A stretch of 64,000 nt of DNA from Prauserella endophytica (GTDB lineage: Bacteria; Actinomycetota; Actinomycetes; Mycobacteriales; Pseudonocardiaceae): the NCBI RefSeq assembly GCF_005146945.1, contig NZ_SWMS01000002.1, positions 310,001-374,000 of the forward strand, given 5' to 3'. The notes under the pieces were generated by a model that was given only the letters and a program-made list of their open reading frames with translations, had not been told where the DNA came from and did not search any database. The translations under genes and the position numbers were made by a program. Shown here in pieces: positions 47,301 through 55,957 of this stretch; the first letter of the stretch is position 1, and each line of letters opens with the position of its first letter.

Positions 47301-49307
47301 CTGGCCACCGCCGGGCAGACGGTCCGCTTCCTGCTCGACGACGACGGCCGCGCGGCGGCGCGCAAGGTCGACGAGGCGAGCGTGCTGCGGCAGTCCTTCG
47401 GCCAGGGAGGCCGGCTCACCGCGCAGCGGCTGCTGGCCACCTCGGGGCCGGTGCGCGAACGCGGTTTCGAGTACCAGCCCGACGGCAGGCTCGCCGCCGT
47501 GCGGGACGACACCGGTCCGCACCTGACGCTGAGCCGGGACGTCACCGGCCGCGTCGTTTCGATGTCCACTGTGGATGGAAGTGAGGAGCTGCGGTACGAC
47601 CCGGCGGGCAACCTCGTGGGCTCCTCGGCCGTGCGCGTGGCGGTGGAGCACGACGCCCTCGGTCGCCGGGTCCGGCACCGCGAGGCGCACCCGGACGGCG
47701 AGCGCGTGTGGGAGTACGCCTGGACCGGCGACCGGCTCACCGGGGTGCGGACACCGGAAGGGCTGCGCTGGCGCTACCACTACGACCCGCTGGGCAGGCG
47801 CACCGCCAAGGAGTGCCTGCTGCCGGACGGCTCGGTGGCCGAGTCGGTGCGGTTCGTCTGGGACGGCACCGAGCTGATCGAGCAGGTGCACGTGGACGCT
47901 CACGGCGTGCGCCGGGCAACCACGTGGGAACGCCTGCCCGGCCAGCACACGCCGGTCACCCAGCTCGAACGTGGCCCCGCCGGGGAACGGTTCCACTCGG
48001 TCGTCACCGACGCACTCGGCACGCCCACCGATCTCGTCGACGAGCGCGGCGACCTCGCCTGGAGCTCCCGCAGGACGCTGTGGGGCCGCGAACTGCCCTC
48101 CCCCGGAGCCCGCGCCGCCACGCCGCTGCGGTTCCCCGGCCAGTACGCGGACGCGGAGACCGGTCTGCACTACAACGTGTTCCGCTACTACGACCCGGCG
48201 ACCGCGCGGTACGTCAGCCAGGACCCGCTTGGCCTGGAGCCGGGACCGAACCCGGTCGCCTACGTCGCCGACCCGTTCGCCGAGTTCGACGCGCTCGGTC
48301 TGATGAACAGCTGCACGACCCCCTCGGCGGGTGGTAAGACACCGCCGGCGGTCAACCTGCCGATCAGGCAGCGCCCCAAGAACTCCGGCGGCAGCGCGCC
48401 CAGCCCCAACCCGGGCGGCGCGGGCCGGAAGCGCAAGAGCGACGGGAGCGGCACGCAGCCGTCTGCCAAGAAGACCAAGACCAAGAGCGACGACCCCTGG
48501 GACAGGCCGGAGTTCAAGAGCGCGACGCAGACCAACATCAAGCATCAGAAGAACGACCCGAACAACCCGGCATACAAGAGCGGCGGCCAGTTCGACAAGC
48601 GGCACATCGTGTCGTTCCAGACGATGCGCGACAGCCTCAGGTCGTGGGTGAACCAGACATATGCGCCGGGCACGCCCGAGCACAAGGCGGCGACCGAGAA
48701 GTACGTCGAGAAGCTGCGGGAAGCGAACAGCAATATCAGCAACCTCCCGCTCGGCCCCGGCAAACCGAACACCTCCATCGGCGCCACCGTTGACAAGTTC
48801 GACATCATCGAGAGCAAGATCGACGGCACCCACCTGGGGAAGGACGGCCTTCCGGAGGCGCCGAAGGACCCGAGGAAGGCGTTCTACGAGTCCTCTGGCT
48901 ACCTGCACGAGATCCGCAACGAGTTCGCCGGGGACATCATGGCGGCGGCGGACGAGATCAAGGATCCGGTGAGGCGGCGGGAGTTCCTCGACGACGTGCG
49001 GTTCAACGCGGATTTCGACTGGCCGGGCGGCACGACCCAGCAGCTCGAGGACTGGAAGGACGCCCGGCGGCAGTGGGTGGACCTCGGCAGGAACCCGGAC
49101 GCGTACACGGCGGACGACGTCGACGCGATGATCGACCGGTTCAACCAGATGGACAAGCCGAGCGGAAGCCACGGGTCACTGTCCGACTGGGAGAACCGGC
49201 CGGGCAGCCGCATCGGCGGCGTCGAGGCGGGCAAGGACCGTCCCGGCTGGGCGGACAAGGAATCGCATCCGGATTTGTTCAAGGACGGCAAGGGCGGTAA
49301 GAAATGA
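44337..49307 (+). CDS. Rhs-family polymorphic toxin with WXG-type N-terminus
   Basis: 1656 residues. Order of parts: N-terminal helical WXG100/PPE-like domain with W123-T-G125 and YRERG; a hydrophobic stretch at about 175-215; a Pro/Thr/Lys-rich linker (255-360); a DUF6531-like segment from about 368 (GDPVDVATGEVILPQADL); YD/RHS repeats over about 545-1280 (YRYDEEGRLSEVV, YDYDAEGRLTGWQ); the hyperconserved core end YVSQDPLGLEPGPNPVAYV at about 1292-1322; then a 334-residue C-terminal toxin. The tail has a lysine-rich spacer and FDKRHIVSFQTMRD (H1423) with NISNLPLGPGKPN, which resembles an HNH/EndoVII-type nuclease but is not a family I can name. The N-terminus implies ESX secretion. Confidence 0.88.
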   Translation: MGNPLVAEVQDSTEAFSGIPLLESVNDTTKAIESGEWAGAVLGAVGAGLDALGMAMDPFGAILSAGVGWLMEHVGPLSDALDGLTGDPDTIKAHSETWKNVSTELTAISADLRRLIEEDTAGWTGPAADSYRERGADTATLITAAQSAADGASSGIGTAGEVVGAVRTLVRDIIADLVGHMISWALQVLLTLGIGMAWVVPQVVAAVAKTATQIADLTKKLVDALSKLSPLLRSLGDSFSDAAAALKRIKDGKIDVPPPVRSGPEPKPGDTDFKGDKYESPGSTGGQTTASGDRGGGTVASGDTGKTDPPQPPKTDPPKTEPAPKNDVTSTPPPPPVQQPKKGGDATTASSVKPDPARERSVRPPDRNCKGDPVDVATGEVILPQADLELPELLLERVHVSSYRAGRWFGPSWASTVDQRLEVDATDVCFVGPDGVILVYPVPAAGDTVLPVEGPRWPLSRHADGGFTVAQPVPGRTLHFAGTGRLLPLRAVEHADGARTEFAYDDAGVPVRLTHSSGIRVGLRSDGARLVELSVLGADGAPDVRVLTYRYDEEGRLSEVVNSSGLPLRYDYDAEGRLTGWQDRNGVWYRYVYDSAGRCVRTVGAEGFLDGVFEYDRRRGRTRHTDSLGHTSVFELNDAGQTVRETDPLGNVTAFEWDRYDRLLSRTDPLGRVTRYAYDDEGRPLRVTRPDGSVLTLEDGVPASVAVYGDGRVWRRFYADGAAPDPVREPVGVATAGLPAPEPAAEPEPVERDQFGRPRAVREADGGVVLLGWTVDGQRASRTGPRRERALWRYDGEGNETEHIDELGRVTRREYGPFDLLTAMVDPAGARTAYGYDTELRLVSVTDPLGRVWSFRYDAAGRLAGQTDFDGRTWAYGYDAAGQLVRSQGPEGGVTEYRYDVLGNLVEVHAPDGLTTYAYDPVGEVVRVASATSVVEFERDEYGRVVRETVDGLSVTFAYDEGRNTIRRRTPSGAESEWSFDERDRPIALATAGQTVRFLLDDDGRAAARKVDEASVLRQSFGQGGRLTAQRLLATSGPVRERGFEYQPDGRLAAVRDDTGPHLTLSRDVTGRVVSMSTVDGSEELRYDPAGNLVGSSAVRVAVEHDALGRRVRHREAHPDGERVWEYAWTGDRLTGVRTPEGLRWRYHYDPLGRRTAKECLLPDGSVAESVRFVWDGTELIEQVHVDAHGVRRATTWERLPGQHTPVTQLERGPAGERFHSVVTDALGTPTDLVDERGDLAWSSRRTLWGRELPSPGARAATPLRFPGQYADAETGLHYNVFRYYDPATARYVSQDPLGLEPGPNPVAYVADPFAEFDALGLMNSCTTPSAGGKTPPAVNLPIRQRPKNSGGSAPSPNPGGAGRKRKSDGSGTQPSAKKTKTKSDDPWDRPEFKSATQTNIKHQKNDPNNPAYKSGGQFDKRHIVSFQTMRDSLRSWVNQTYAPGTPEHKAATEKYVEKLREANSNISNLPLGPGKPNTSIGATVDKFDIIESKIDGTHLGKDGLPEAPKDPRKAFYESSGYLHEIRNEFAGDIMAAADEIKDPVRRREFLDDVRFNADFDWPGGTTQQLEDWKDARRQWVDLGRNPDAYTADDVDAMIDRFNQMDKPSGSHGSLSDWENRPGSRIGGVEAGKDRPGWADKESHPDLFKDGKGGKK

Positions 49308-49864
49308 CCGGTGCCGGTGCGTTCGGCGAGGCGATGCGCGACCCGGAGGAGGCGAAGCGGCGGATCGACGACTGGGCCGCCGGATTCGCGCGCAAGGCCG
49401 AGCGGTACAAGGCGGCGCAGGAGCGCACGGAGCAGCTGCGGCTGACGGCGTCGAGCCCGGACGGCACGGTGCGCGTGACCGTCGGCGCCGACGGCGTGGT
49501 GTCGGACCTCGAGTTCGGCTCCAGGACACGGACGATCCCGCCGGAGGAGCTCGCCCGCATGGTGCTCAGCACGATGCGCCAGGCGCAGTCGGGGATCACC
49601 GAGCGGGTCGCCGAGGTGATGACCGAGCAGCTGGGCGACGAGGACCCGCGGACCCGCACGACGCTGCTCGACTCGCTGCGCAACCGGTTCCCCGACCCAG
49701 GGGACCCGCAGGACGGCCCGTCCGGACCCCCGGAGCCGCCGCAGCCCACGCCCCCGCCGGCCCCGTCCTCGGGCGGCGCCGCCGAGCCTCGGGCCGGGGG
49801 AACGCCACCGGCCCGCCGTGCGGGCGGCGGTGACCCAGAGGAAGAGGACAACACGCCCTGGTGA
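49304..49864 (+). CDS. YbaB/EbfC-like protein with acidic, proline-rich tail
   Basis: 186 residues, overlapping the toxin stop by 4 bp. The first 110 residues are YbaB-like: long helix DDWAAGFARKAERYKAAQERTEQL, strands TVRVTVGADGVVSDLEFG, then helices VLSTMRQAQSGITERVAEVM. The remaining 75 are Pro/Gly/Glu-rich and end EEEDNTPW. YbaB-like proteins frequently accompany actinobacterial ESX/WXG toxin genes. It occupies the place where an immunity gene is expected; whether it is a chaperone, a secretion partner or immunity is unknown. Confidence 0.75.
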   Translation: MTGAGAFGEAMRDPEEAKRRIDDWAAGFARKAERYKAAQERTEQLRLTASSPDGTVRVTVGADGVVSDLEFGSRTRTIPPEELARMVLSTMRQAQSGITERVAEVMTEQLGDEDPRTRTTLLDSLRNRFPDPGDPQDGPSGPPEPPQPTPPPAPSSGGAAEPRAGGTPPARRAGGGDPEEEDNTPW

Positions 49865-49879
49865 TCCCGGCGGGGCCGG

Positions 49880-50962
49880 TCAGAGCGCGTCGTGCAGTGC
49901 GGCGAGCAGGCGGTCGGCCCTGCCGTCGGCGTTCTCGGCGCGTAGTTCGTTGGTGAGGAACGAGAATCCCAGCCCGGCCTCGGGCCATGCCCCGTGCCTG
50001 CCGCCGCCGGCTCCCGAGTGGCCGAAGGCCGTCGTCGCCGGGCCGTACGTGCCGATCGGGTCGGGCAGCTCGAAGCCGAGCCCGAAGTGAACGGGCCGGT
50101 CGTTGATCGCGTCGGTGCCCACCGACCAGGTGCGCGTGGCGAGAGCGAGCGCGTCGCGTGAGGCGACGCGGCCCGCGGCGAGCAGGTCGTAGAGCGTCGC
50201 CATCGCCCTGGCGGTGCCGGTCGCGCCACCCGCCGCGAGCTCGGCCCTGCGGTAGCGCGCCGAGTTGATCAGGTCGTCCGAGTCGAGCAGGCCCGCGTAC
50301 ATCCGTTCGACGATCCGCCGCCGCTCGGGGTCGTCCAGGAACGTGCTGATCCGGTAGTCCGGCGCCCGCACCAGCCTCGCGACACGCTCGTCGAGGTGGG
50401 CCGGCGTGCCGAGGTGCAGGTCCAGCGCGTGCGGCCGGGCCAGCACCTCGGCGACGGCCTGGCCCGCCGAGCGCCCGGTGGTCCTGCGCAGCAGCTCGGC
50501 CACGAGGTAGCCGTAGGTCAGCGCGTGGTAGGCCACGCGCGTTCCCGGGGTCCACAGTGGAGCCTGCGTCGCGAGGAGGTCCGCGCACGCGCGATTGTCG
50601 AGCAGGTCGTGATCGGCCTCCACATAGGGCAGGCCGGCCGTGTGGGCGAGCACGTGGTGCACCCGGACCCCTGCGGTGAACCCCGGCCAGTACCGCCGCA
50701 CCTCGGAGCCGGGGTCCAGCACGCCGAGCGCGGCGACGACGGCGGCCATCACGCCCTTCGTCCCGGAGAACAGCACGCACAGCGTGTCCTCGCGCCACGG
50801 CAGGCGCCGCTCGGGGTCGGCGAGCCCGCCCCAGAGGTCCACGAGCACCTCGCCGTGCCGGACGACGGAGAACGCCGCACCCCCGCGGCTGTCCGCGACG
50901 ACATCGGCGAAGGCATCGCGGACGCCGTCGAACCCGGGGCGGGCCGTGCCGCTGACCCGCAT
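49880..50962 (-). CDS. Serine hydrolase of the beta-lactamase/esterase family
   Basis: 360 residues starting at ATG 50962, two bases after the stop of the ABC ATPase. Class C-like active site: S66-G-T-K69 in CVLFSGTKGVMAA, a YH..TYG element and GHSGAGGG near the C-terminus in place of KTG. These features match the esterase EstB/LACTB group rather than true beta-lactamases. As the last gene of the carnitine operon it might hydrolyse acyl-carnitine or another ester or amide precursor; that role is inference. Confidence 0.82.
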   Translation of the reverse strand: MRVSGTARPGFDGVRDAFADVVADSRGGAAFSVVRHGEVLVDLWGGLADPERRLPWREDTLCVLFSGTKGVMAAVVAALGVLDPGSEVRRYWPGFTAGVRVHHVLAHTAGLPYVEADHDLLDNRACADLLATQAPLWTPGTRVAYHALTYGYLVAELLRRTTGRSAGQAVAEVLARPHALDLHLGTPAHLDERVARLVRAPDYRISTFLDDPERRRIVERMYAGLLDSDDLINSARYRRAELAAGGATGTARAMATLYDLLAAGRVASRDALALATRTWSVGTDAINDRPVHFGLGFELPDPIGTYGPATTAFGHSGAGGGRHGAWPEAGLGFSFLTNELRAENADGRADRLLAALHDAL

Positions 50963-50964
50963 GC

Positions 50965-52560
50965 TCACATCCTCGGGGTGTTGGCCAGCAGCCGGCGGGT
51001 GTACTCGTGCCGGGGGTCGCTCAGCACCTCGTCGACGGGGCCCACCTCCACGATCTCGCCGCCCCGCAGGACCGCGATGCGGTCGGCGACGTGCCGGGCG
51101 AGCGCGATGTTGTGGGTGACGAACACCATCGCGGTGCCCAGCTCGGCCCGCAGCTCGCACAGCAGGTCGATGATCGTCGCCTGCACCGAGACGTCCAGCG
51201 CCGAGGTGACCTCGTCGCACAGCAGCACCTTCGGCGTGGTGACGAGCGCCCTCGCGATCGCGGCGCGCTGCCGCTCGCCGCCGCTCAGCTGGTCCGGCAG
51301 GCGGCCGGCGAGCTCGCGGCTCAGCCGCACGCGGTCCAGTGTCTCGGCGACCCGCTCGCGCCGCGCGGCCTTCGGCAGCTCGGTGAGCATTTCCAGCGGG
51401 ACCTCCACCGACTGCGCGATGGTGCGCCGCGGGTTCAGCGACGAGTACGGGCTCTGGAACACGTACTGCACGGCACGCAGCTCCTCCGCCGAGCGCCGCC
51501 GCGTGGCCGGGGCCAGCGCGGCGCCGTCCAGCTCCACGGTGCCGGTGTGGTGCTCGTTGAGGCCCGCCACACACCGCGAGAGCGTGGTCTTGCCCGACCC
51601 GGACTCGCCGAGCAGCAGCAGGCACTCTCCCGAGTGGACGGTCAGTGACACGTCGCGCAGCACCTCGTGCTCGCCGTACGAGACCGACAGGTCCTTGACC
51701 CGCAAGGTCTGCGTGTCGCCGTCCGGGGCGGGCAGGTCGCCGCCGCGGTCGAGGTCGGGCACCGCGTCGACCAGCTCCCGCGTGTAGGCGTGCGCGGGGC
51801 GGCGAAGCACCTCCCCGGTCGTGCCGCACTCCACGATCTCGCCGCCGCGCATCACGGCGACCCGGTCGGCGATCGCGGCCACCACCGCGAGGTCGTGGGT
51901 GATGTAGAGCGCCGCGACACCGTGCTCGGCGGTCAGCGCGGCGACGGTGCGCAGCACGAGCGTCTGCGTGGTCACGTCGAGCCCCGTGGTCGGCTCGTCG
52001 AGCACCACCACGCTCGGCCTGCACGCGAACGCCATCGCGATGCCCACCCGCTGCTGCTGGCCGCCGGAGAGCTGATGCGGGTAGCGCCGCTGGTAGGCCT
52101 CGTCGGCGGGGAGCCCGACCTCGCCGAGCACCTCCGCCACGCGCGCCGCGCGCTCCTCGTCGGACGTGCCGTAGCCGTGCGCCTCCAGCACCTCGCCGAT
52201 CTGGCGGCCGATGCGCAGCGCGGGGTTGAGCGACAGCGCGGGGTCCTGCGGCACGTAGGCGAGCGTGTGGCCGCGCAGCGTCCTGCGCTCGCGCTCGCCG
52301 AGCCCGAGCACGTCCACCGGCTCCCCGTCGCGGGGGCGCGCGGTGACGGTGCCGCCCGCCGGGGCGAGCCCGCGCCGGAAGTGGCCGAGCGCGGCCAGCC
52401 CCGCCGTGGTCTTGCCCGATCCCGACTCGCCGACCAGCGCGAGCACCTCGCCGGGCGCGATCGCGTACGAGACACCCTTCAGCACTGGGGAGCCCGTGAG
52501 CGTGTTCACGCGCAGCTCGCTGACCTCGAGGGCGCTTGCGACGGCGACGTGCGCGGTCAT
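50965..52560 (-). CDS. Fused oligopeptide-type ABC ATPase (DppD-DppF)
   Basis: 531 residues with two complete nucleotide-binding domains. First: GESGSGKTT, YVPQDPALSLNPAL, LSGGQQQRVGIA, VVVLDEPTTGLDV, ITHD. Second, from about 290: GESGSGKTT, YVFQSPYSSLNPRRT, LSGGERQRAAIA, LLCDEVTSALDV, VTHN. The P-x-x-S-L-N-P pattern is specific for the peptide/nickel class. It powers the two permeases encoded upstream; the ATG overlaps the DppC-like stop by 4 bp. Confidence 0.93.
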   Translation of the reverse strand: MTAHVAVASALEVSELRVNTLTGSPVLKGVSYAIAPGEVLALVGESGSGKTTAGLAALGHFRRGLAPAGGTVTARPRDGEPVDVLGLGERERRTLRGHTLAYVPQDPALSLNPALRIGRQIGEVLEAHGYGTSDEERAARVAEVLGEVGLPADEAYQRRYPHQLSGGQQQRVGIAMAFACRPSVVVLDEPTTGLDVTTQTLVLRTVAALTAEHGVAALYITHDLAVVAAIADRVAVMRGGEIVECGTTGEVLRRPAHAYTRELVDAVPDLDRGGDLPAPDGDTQTLRVKDLSVSYGEHEVLRDVSLTVHSGECLLLLGESGSGKTTLSRCVAGLNEHHTGTVELDGAALAPATRRRSAEELRAVQYVFQSPYSSLNPRRTIAQSVEVPLEMLTELPKAARRERVAETLDRVRLSRELAGRLPDQLSGGERQRAAIARALVTTPKVLLCDEVTSALDVSVQATIIDLLCELRAELGTAMVFVTHNIALARHVADRIAVLRGGEIVEVGPVDEVLSDPRHEYTRRLLANTPRM

Positions 52561-53405
52561 GCGGTGACCTCCTTCTCGCGACCTGCGGCCGCGGACGCGA
52601 GCGAGTCGGTGACCAGGTTCGTGCCCACCGTCAGCACCGCGATCGCCAGCACCGGCAGCAGCACGCCCCACGGCTCCACCACGAGCGCGATGCGGTTCTC
52701 GTTGATCATCAGACCCCAGTCGGCCGAGGGCGGCTGGATGCCGAGCCCCAGAAACGACAGCGACGCGACGTAGCCGATCGAGTAGGTCAGGCGAAGCCCC
52801 AGCTCCACCATGAGCGGGCCCGTGATGTTCGGCAGCACCTCCCGCAGCAGGATGCGCCGCCTCGGCATCGCGTACAGCTGCGCGGCCCTGATGTAGTCGC
52901 TGTCCTTCACCGCGACCGTGGCCTGCCGCGCCACCCGCGCAACGCGGGGCGCGTGCGTGATGCCGATGACGAGCACCAGCAGCCAGCCCTGCGGCCCGAG
53001 CATCGCTATCGCCAGGAGGGCGAACACCAGCTGCGGGAACGACAGCAGCACGTCGTTGCCGCGCATGATCACGCTGTCCAGGCGCCCTCCGGTGTACCCG
53101 GCGAGCATGCCGAGCGCGGTGCCGAGCACGACGCCGATCGCCGTGGCCAGCACGGCGTAGAGCAACAGCGTCGCGCCGCCGGCGAGGAACCGGGTGAACA
53201 CGTCGCGGCCGAGCCCGTCGGTGCCGGCCACGCCGTCGGACTGGAACGGCTTGCCCGCGAAGCCGGTGGTGTCGTGGCCGGTGAGCCACGGCCCAAGCCA
53301 CGGGCCGAGCACCGCGAGCAGCACCACCACGGCGGTGAGCGTGAGCCCGATCTTGGCCTGCGGCAGGGACAGCGCGCGACGGAACACAGTGGAGCGGGTA
53401 CTCAT
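52557..53405 (-). CDS. Peptide-type ABC permease (DppC class)
   Basis: 282 residues. N-terminal helix (KIGLTLTAVVVLLAVLGPWLGPWL), the DppC-typical GTDGLGRDVFTRFLAGGATLLLYA, then five further membrane segments and the EAA-like loop DSDYIRAAQLYAMPRRRILLREVLPN. It overlaps the DppB-like gene by 4 bp upstream and the ATPase gene by 4 bp downstream. Confidence 0.93.
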   Translation of the reverse strand: MSTRSTVFRRALSLPQAKIGLTLTAVVVLLAVLGPWLGPWLTGHDTTGFAGKPFQSDGVAGTDGLGRDVFTRFLAGGATLLLYAVLATAIGVVLGTALGMLAGYTGGRLDSVIMRGNDVLLSFPQLVFALLAIAMLGPQGWLLVLVIGITHAPRVARVARQATVAVKDSDYIRAAQLYAMPRRRILLREVLPNITGPLMVELGLRLTYSIGYVASLSFLGLGIQPPSADWGLMINENRIALVVEPWGVLLPVLAIAVLTVGTNLVTDSLASAAAGREKEVTA

Positions 53406-54367
53406 CGCGTCACCTCGGCACGCAGCTTAGGGCTGGTCAGGATGCCGACGATGTCGGCGAGCAGGTTCACCACGATGTAGACGGCGGCGATGAGCAGCGT
53501 GATCGCCTGCACCACCTCCACGTCACGGCTGTTCACCGCGTCGATCAGCGCCTGGCCGACACCGGGGTAGCGGAACAGGAACTCCACCACCACGACGCCG
53601 CCCGCGAGCCACGCGAGCTGCAGCGCGATCACCTGCGCGACCGGGCCGATCGCGTGCGGCAGCGCGTGCCGCAGCAGCACCGTCTTCTCCGGGATGCCCT
53701 TGAGCCGCGCCATCTCGACGTAGCCGCTGTCGAGCACCTCGCTCATCGTGGCGCGCATCATCCTCGTGATGTAGGGCGTGACGACGAGCGTGAGCGTCAG
53801 CACCGGCAGCACGAGCTGGCTCGGCTGCGACCACACGGGCTCACCGGGCGGCGCGAGCGTCACCGACGGCAGCAGCGGGAACACCGTCGTGGACAGCAGC
53901 ACGATCAGCGCGACACCGATCACGAACTCGGGCAGCGCCGCGATCACGAGACTGATGCCGGACACGGTGTGGTCGGCCGCCCGGCCCCGGCGCATGGCCG
54001 TCCAGGTGCCCAGTGCGAGCCCCACCAGCGTGCTGAGCACCGCGGCGGCCACGAGCAGCACGAGCGACGCGCCGATGCGGTCGCCCAGCAGGTCGTTGAC
54101 CGGGCCCTGCGTGGCCGTCGACGTGCCGAGGTCGCCGGTGACGACGCCACCGAGCCAGTTCAGGTAGCGCTCCCACACGGGCGCGTCGATGTCGAGCTGG
54201 GCGCGCAGCGCGGCGATGCGCTCGGGCGTGGCCTGCTGACCGAGGATCGCGCGGGCGGGATCGCCGGGCAGCAGGAGCGTCGCGACGAAGACCAGCAGCG
54301 TCACCAGCCACAGCACCGCGAGGCTCACGAGCAGCCTGCGGACGATCAAACGGGACAACGAACCCAC
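53402..54367 (-). CDS. Peptide-type ABC permease (DppB class)
   Basis: 321 residues from GTG 54367. An in-frame TTG at 54358 is better spaced from the GGAGG motif, so the true start may be 9 bases later. LIVRRLLVSLAVLWLVTLLVFVATLLLPGDPA is the usual first helix and PGDP motif; the EAA loop is DSGYVEMARLKGIPEKTVLLRHALPHA, and VEFLFRYPGVGQALIDAVNSRD closes the domain. It begins just after the binding-protein gene. Confidence 0.92.
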   Translation of the reverse strand: MGSLSRLIVRRLLVSLAVLWLVTLLVFVATLLLPGDPARAILGQQATPERIAALRAQLDIDAPVWERYLNWLGGVVTGDLGTSTATQGPVNDLLGDRIGASLVLLVAAAVLSTLVGLALGTWTAMRRGRAADHTVSGISLVIAALPEFVIGVALIVLLSTTVFPLLPSVTLAPPGEPVWSQPSQLVLPVLTLTLVVTPYITRMMRATMSEVLDSGYVEMARLKGIPEKTVLLRHALPHAIGPVAQVIALQLAWLAGGVVVVEFLFRYPGVGQALIDAVNSRDVEVVQAITLLIAAVYIVVNLLADIVGILTSPKLRAEVTR

Positions 54368-54371
54368 CTCC

Positions 54372-55925
54372 TCAGCCGAGCCACGCTTCGCGGAACGAGT
54401 AACCGGACAGGGGCAGGCCGGTGCGGTCGGGCAGCAGCCCGGCCACGTACACCTGGTGGGCGTCGACCTGGTTCATGAAGCCCCAGATGATGTTGCCGCC
54501 GCGCTCGTACTCGATGCGCTGCGCCCGCTTGAGCAGGTCCTCACGCTCGGCGCGGTCCACCGTGCGGTCGGCGCGGCGCACCAGCCCGAGGAACTCCGGG
54601 TCGCTCCAATGCGTCTCGTTGTACGGCGACTGCGGCAGCGAGCCGGAAGCCACCTGCGGCAGGTAGTTGCGCGTGTACCAGAACGACTGCGCGAAGTCCC
54701 AGCTCAGGTAGTTCTCCCAGAAGGCGGTGGTGTCCAGCCGGCGAAGGCGGACGTTCACGCCGGCGGCCTTCGCCTGCTGCTGGAACACCTGCGCGGCCTC
54801 GACCGCGCCGGCCTGGATGGGCGCGGTGACGAGCTCGACGTCCAGGTTCGGGTGCCCGGCCTCGGTGAGCAGGCGGCGCGCCTCGGCGATGTCCTGCCTT
54901 CGCTGCGGCAGCTCGCTCGCGTAGGCGGGGTCGAACGGCCCGTAGAGGTCGTTGCCGATCCGGCCCTGTCCGCTGAGCACCTGGTTGATCATCTGCTCGC
55001 GGTCGACGACCAGCCGCAGCGCCTGCCGCACGCGCACGTCGTCGAACGGCGGGCGGTCCACCCGCATCGTGAAGGGCAGCCAGGTACCGGTCTGCGCGCT
55101 CAGCACCCGCAGCCGCTCGTCGCTGCGCAGCACCTCCACCAACGCGACCGGGACCTGGTCGATCGCGTCCACCTGCGACGACAACAGAGCGTTGATCCGG
55201 GCGTCGTCCTCGGCGAAGTTGATCAACACGAGCTCGTCGAGGTAGGGCTGGCCGGGCCGCCAGTAGTGCTCGTTGCGTACGAACGTGCTCTGCAGGCCCG
55301 GCGTGAAGTCCTGCGTGCGGAAGGGTCCGGTGCCGATCGGACGGTCCACCGAGAAGTCCGCCGGCACGATGCCCAGTGAGTACTGCGCGAGGTAGTCGTC
55401 GAACACCGTGGACGGCTCGGTGAGCCGGAACTCGACCCGCCGGTCGCCGCTGGCCACGACCTCGCCCAGCATGGTGAGGCTCGCCGCGCCGCTTTTCGGA
55501 TCGTCGGGGTCCATGATCCGGCGGAAGGTCGCGATGACGTCGGCGGGCGTCACCGGCCTGCCGTCGTGGAACCGGACGCCCTCGCGCAGGGTCGCCGTCC
55601 ACGTCCTCGCGTCGGGCGAGGGCGTGAGCGACTCCGCGACGAGCATCTCGAGCCGGTAGTCGTGGTCGCGGTAGAGCAGCGGCTCGTAGAGGTTTCGCAC
55701 GCGGGCGATGTCCGGGCTGGTCGCCGGGATATGGGGGTCGAGGGTGTCGGACGCGCCGCCGCCGGTGATGCCGACGCGCAGCGTGCCGCCCCGGCGGGGC
55801 GCTCCGGTGGGGGCCGCGACGGCGCTCGACCGTCCGCCGCACGCCGACAGCAGCGGTGCCGTTCCGGCGAGAACGGCGCTGCCGACGAGGAAATTCCTTC
55901 TGGAGATGCGTTTGTCAAACGACAT
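54372..55925 (-). CDS. Family 5 extracellular solute-binding lipoprotein
   Basis: 517 residues. The start has a twin-arginine motif (RRNFLVG, R9-R10) followed by a lipobox LLSAC with C29, so it is probably exported by Tat and lipidated. Family 5 signatures: LDPHIPATSPDIARVRNLYEPLLY, REGVRFHDGRPVTPADVIATFRRI and RPPFDDVRVRQALRLVVDREQM. Family 5 proteins bind peptides, nickel, opines and other small solutes. Its place 32 bases after the carnitine thioesterase gene suggests the ligand is carnitine, an acyl-carnitine or a related betaine. Confidence 0.92.
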   Translation of the reverse strand: MSFDKRISRRNFLVGSAVLAGTAPLLSACGGRSSAVAAPTGAPRRGGTLRVGITGGGASDTLDPHIPATSPDIARVRNLYEPLLYRDHDYRLEMLVAESLTPSPDARTWTATLREGVRFHDGRPVTPADVIATFRRIMDPDDPKSGAASLTMLGEVVASGDRRVEFRLTEPSTVFDDYLAQYSLGIVPADFSVDRPIGTGPFRTQDFTPGLQSTFVRNEHYWRPGQPYLDELVLINFAEDDARINALLSSQVDAIDQVPVALVEVLRSDERLRVLSAQTGTWLPFTMRVDRPPFDDVRVRQALRLVVDREQMINQVLSGQGRIGNDLYGPFDPAYASELPQRRQDIAEARRLLTEAGHPNLDVELVTAPIQAGAVEAAQVFQQQAKAAGVNVRLRRLDTTAFWENYLSWDFAQSFWYTRNYLPQVASGSLPQSPYNETHWSDPEFLGLVRRADRTVDRAEREDLLKRAQRIEYERGGNIIWGFMNQVDAHQVYVAGLLPDRTGLPLSGYSFREAWLG

Positions 55926-55957
55926 GAAGTCGGGCTTCCGGATAGGGGACCTGAGGG

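Noticed and set aside
44082-49172. A 1696-codon open frame on the minus strand across the Rhs gene
   Set aside because: It mirrors the RHS repeats on the other strand, contains only Val/Gly/Arg/His-rich low-complexity sequence and no domain. High GC content keeps antisense frames open.
49304-49864. Calling the YbaB-like gene an immunity gene
   Set aside because: Its fold is that of nucleoid/ESX-associated proteins; only its position argues for immunity, so this is given as a question.
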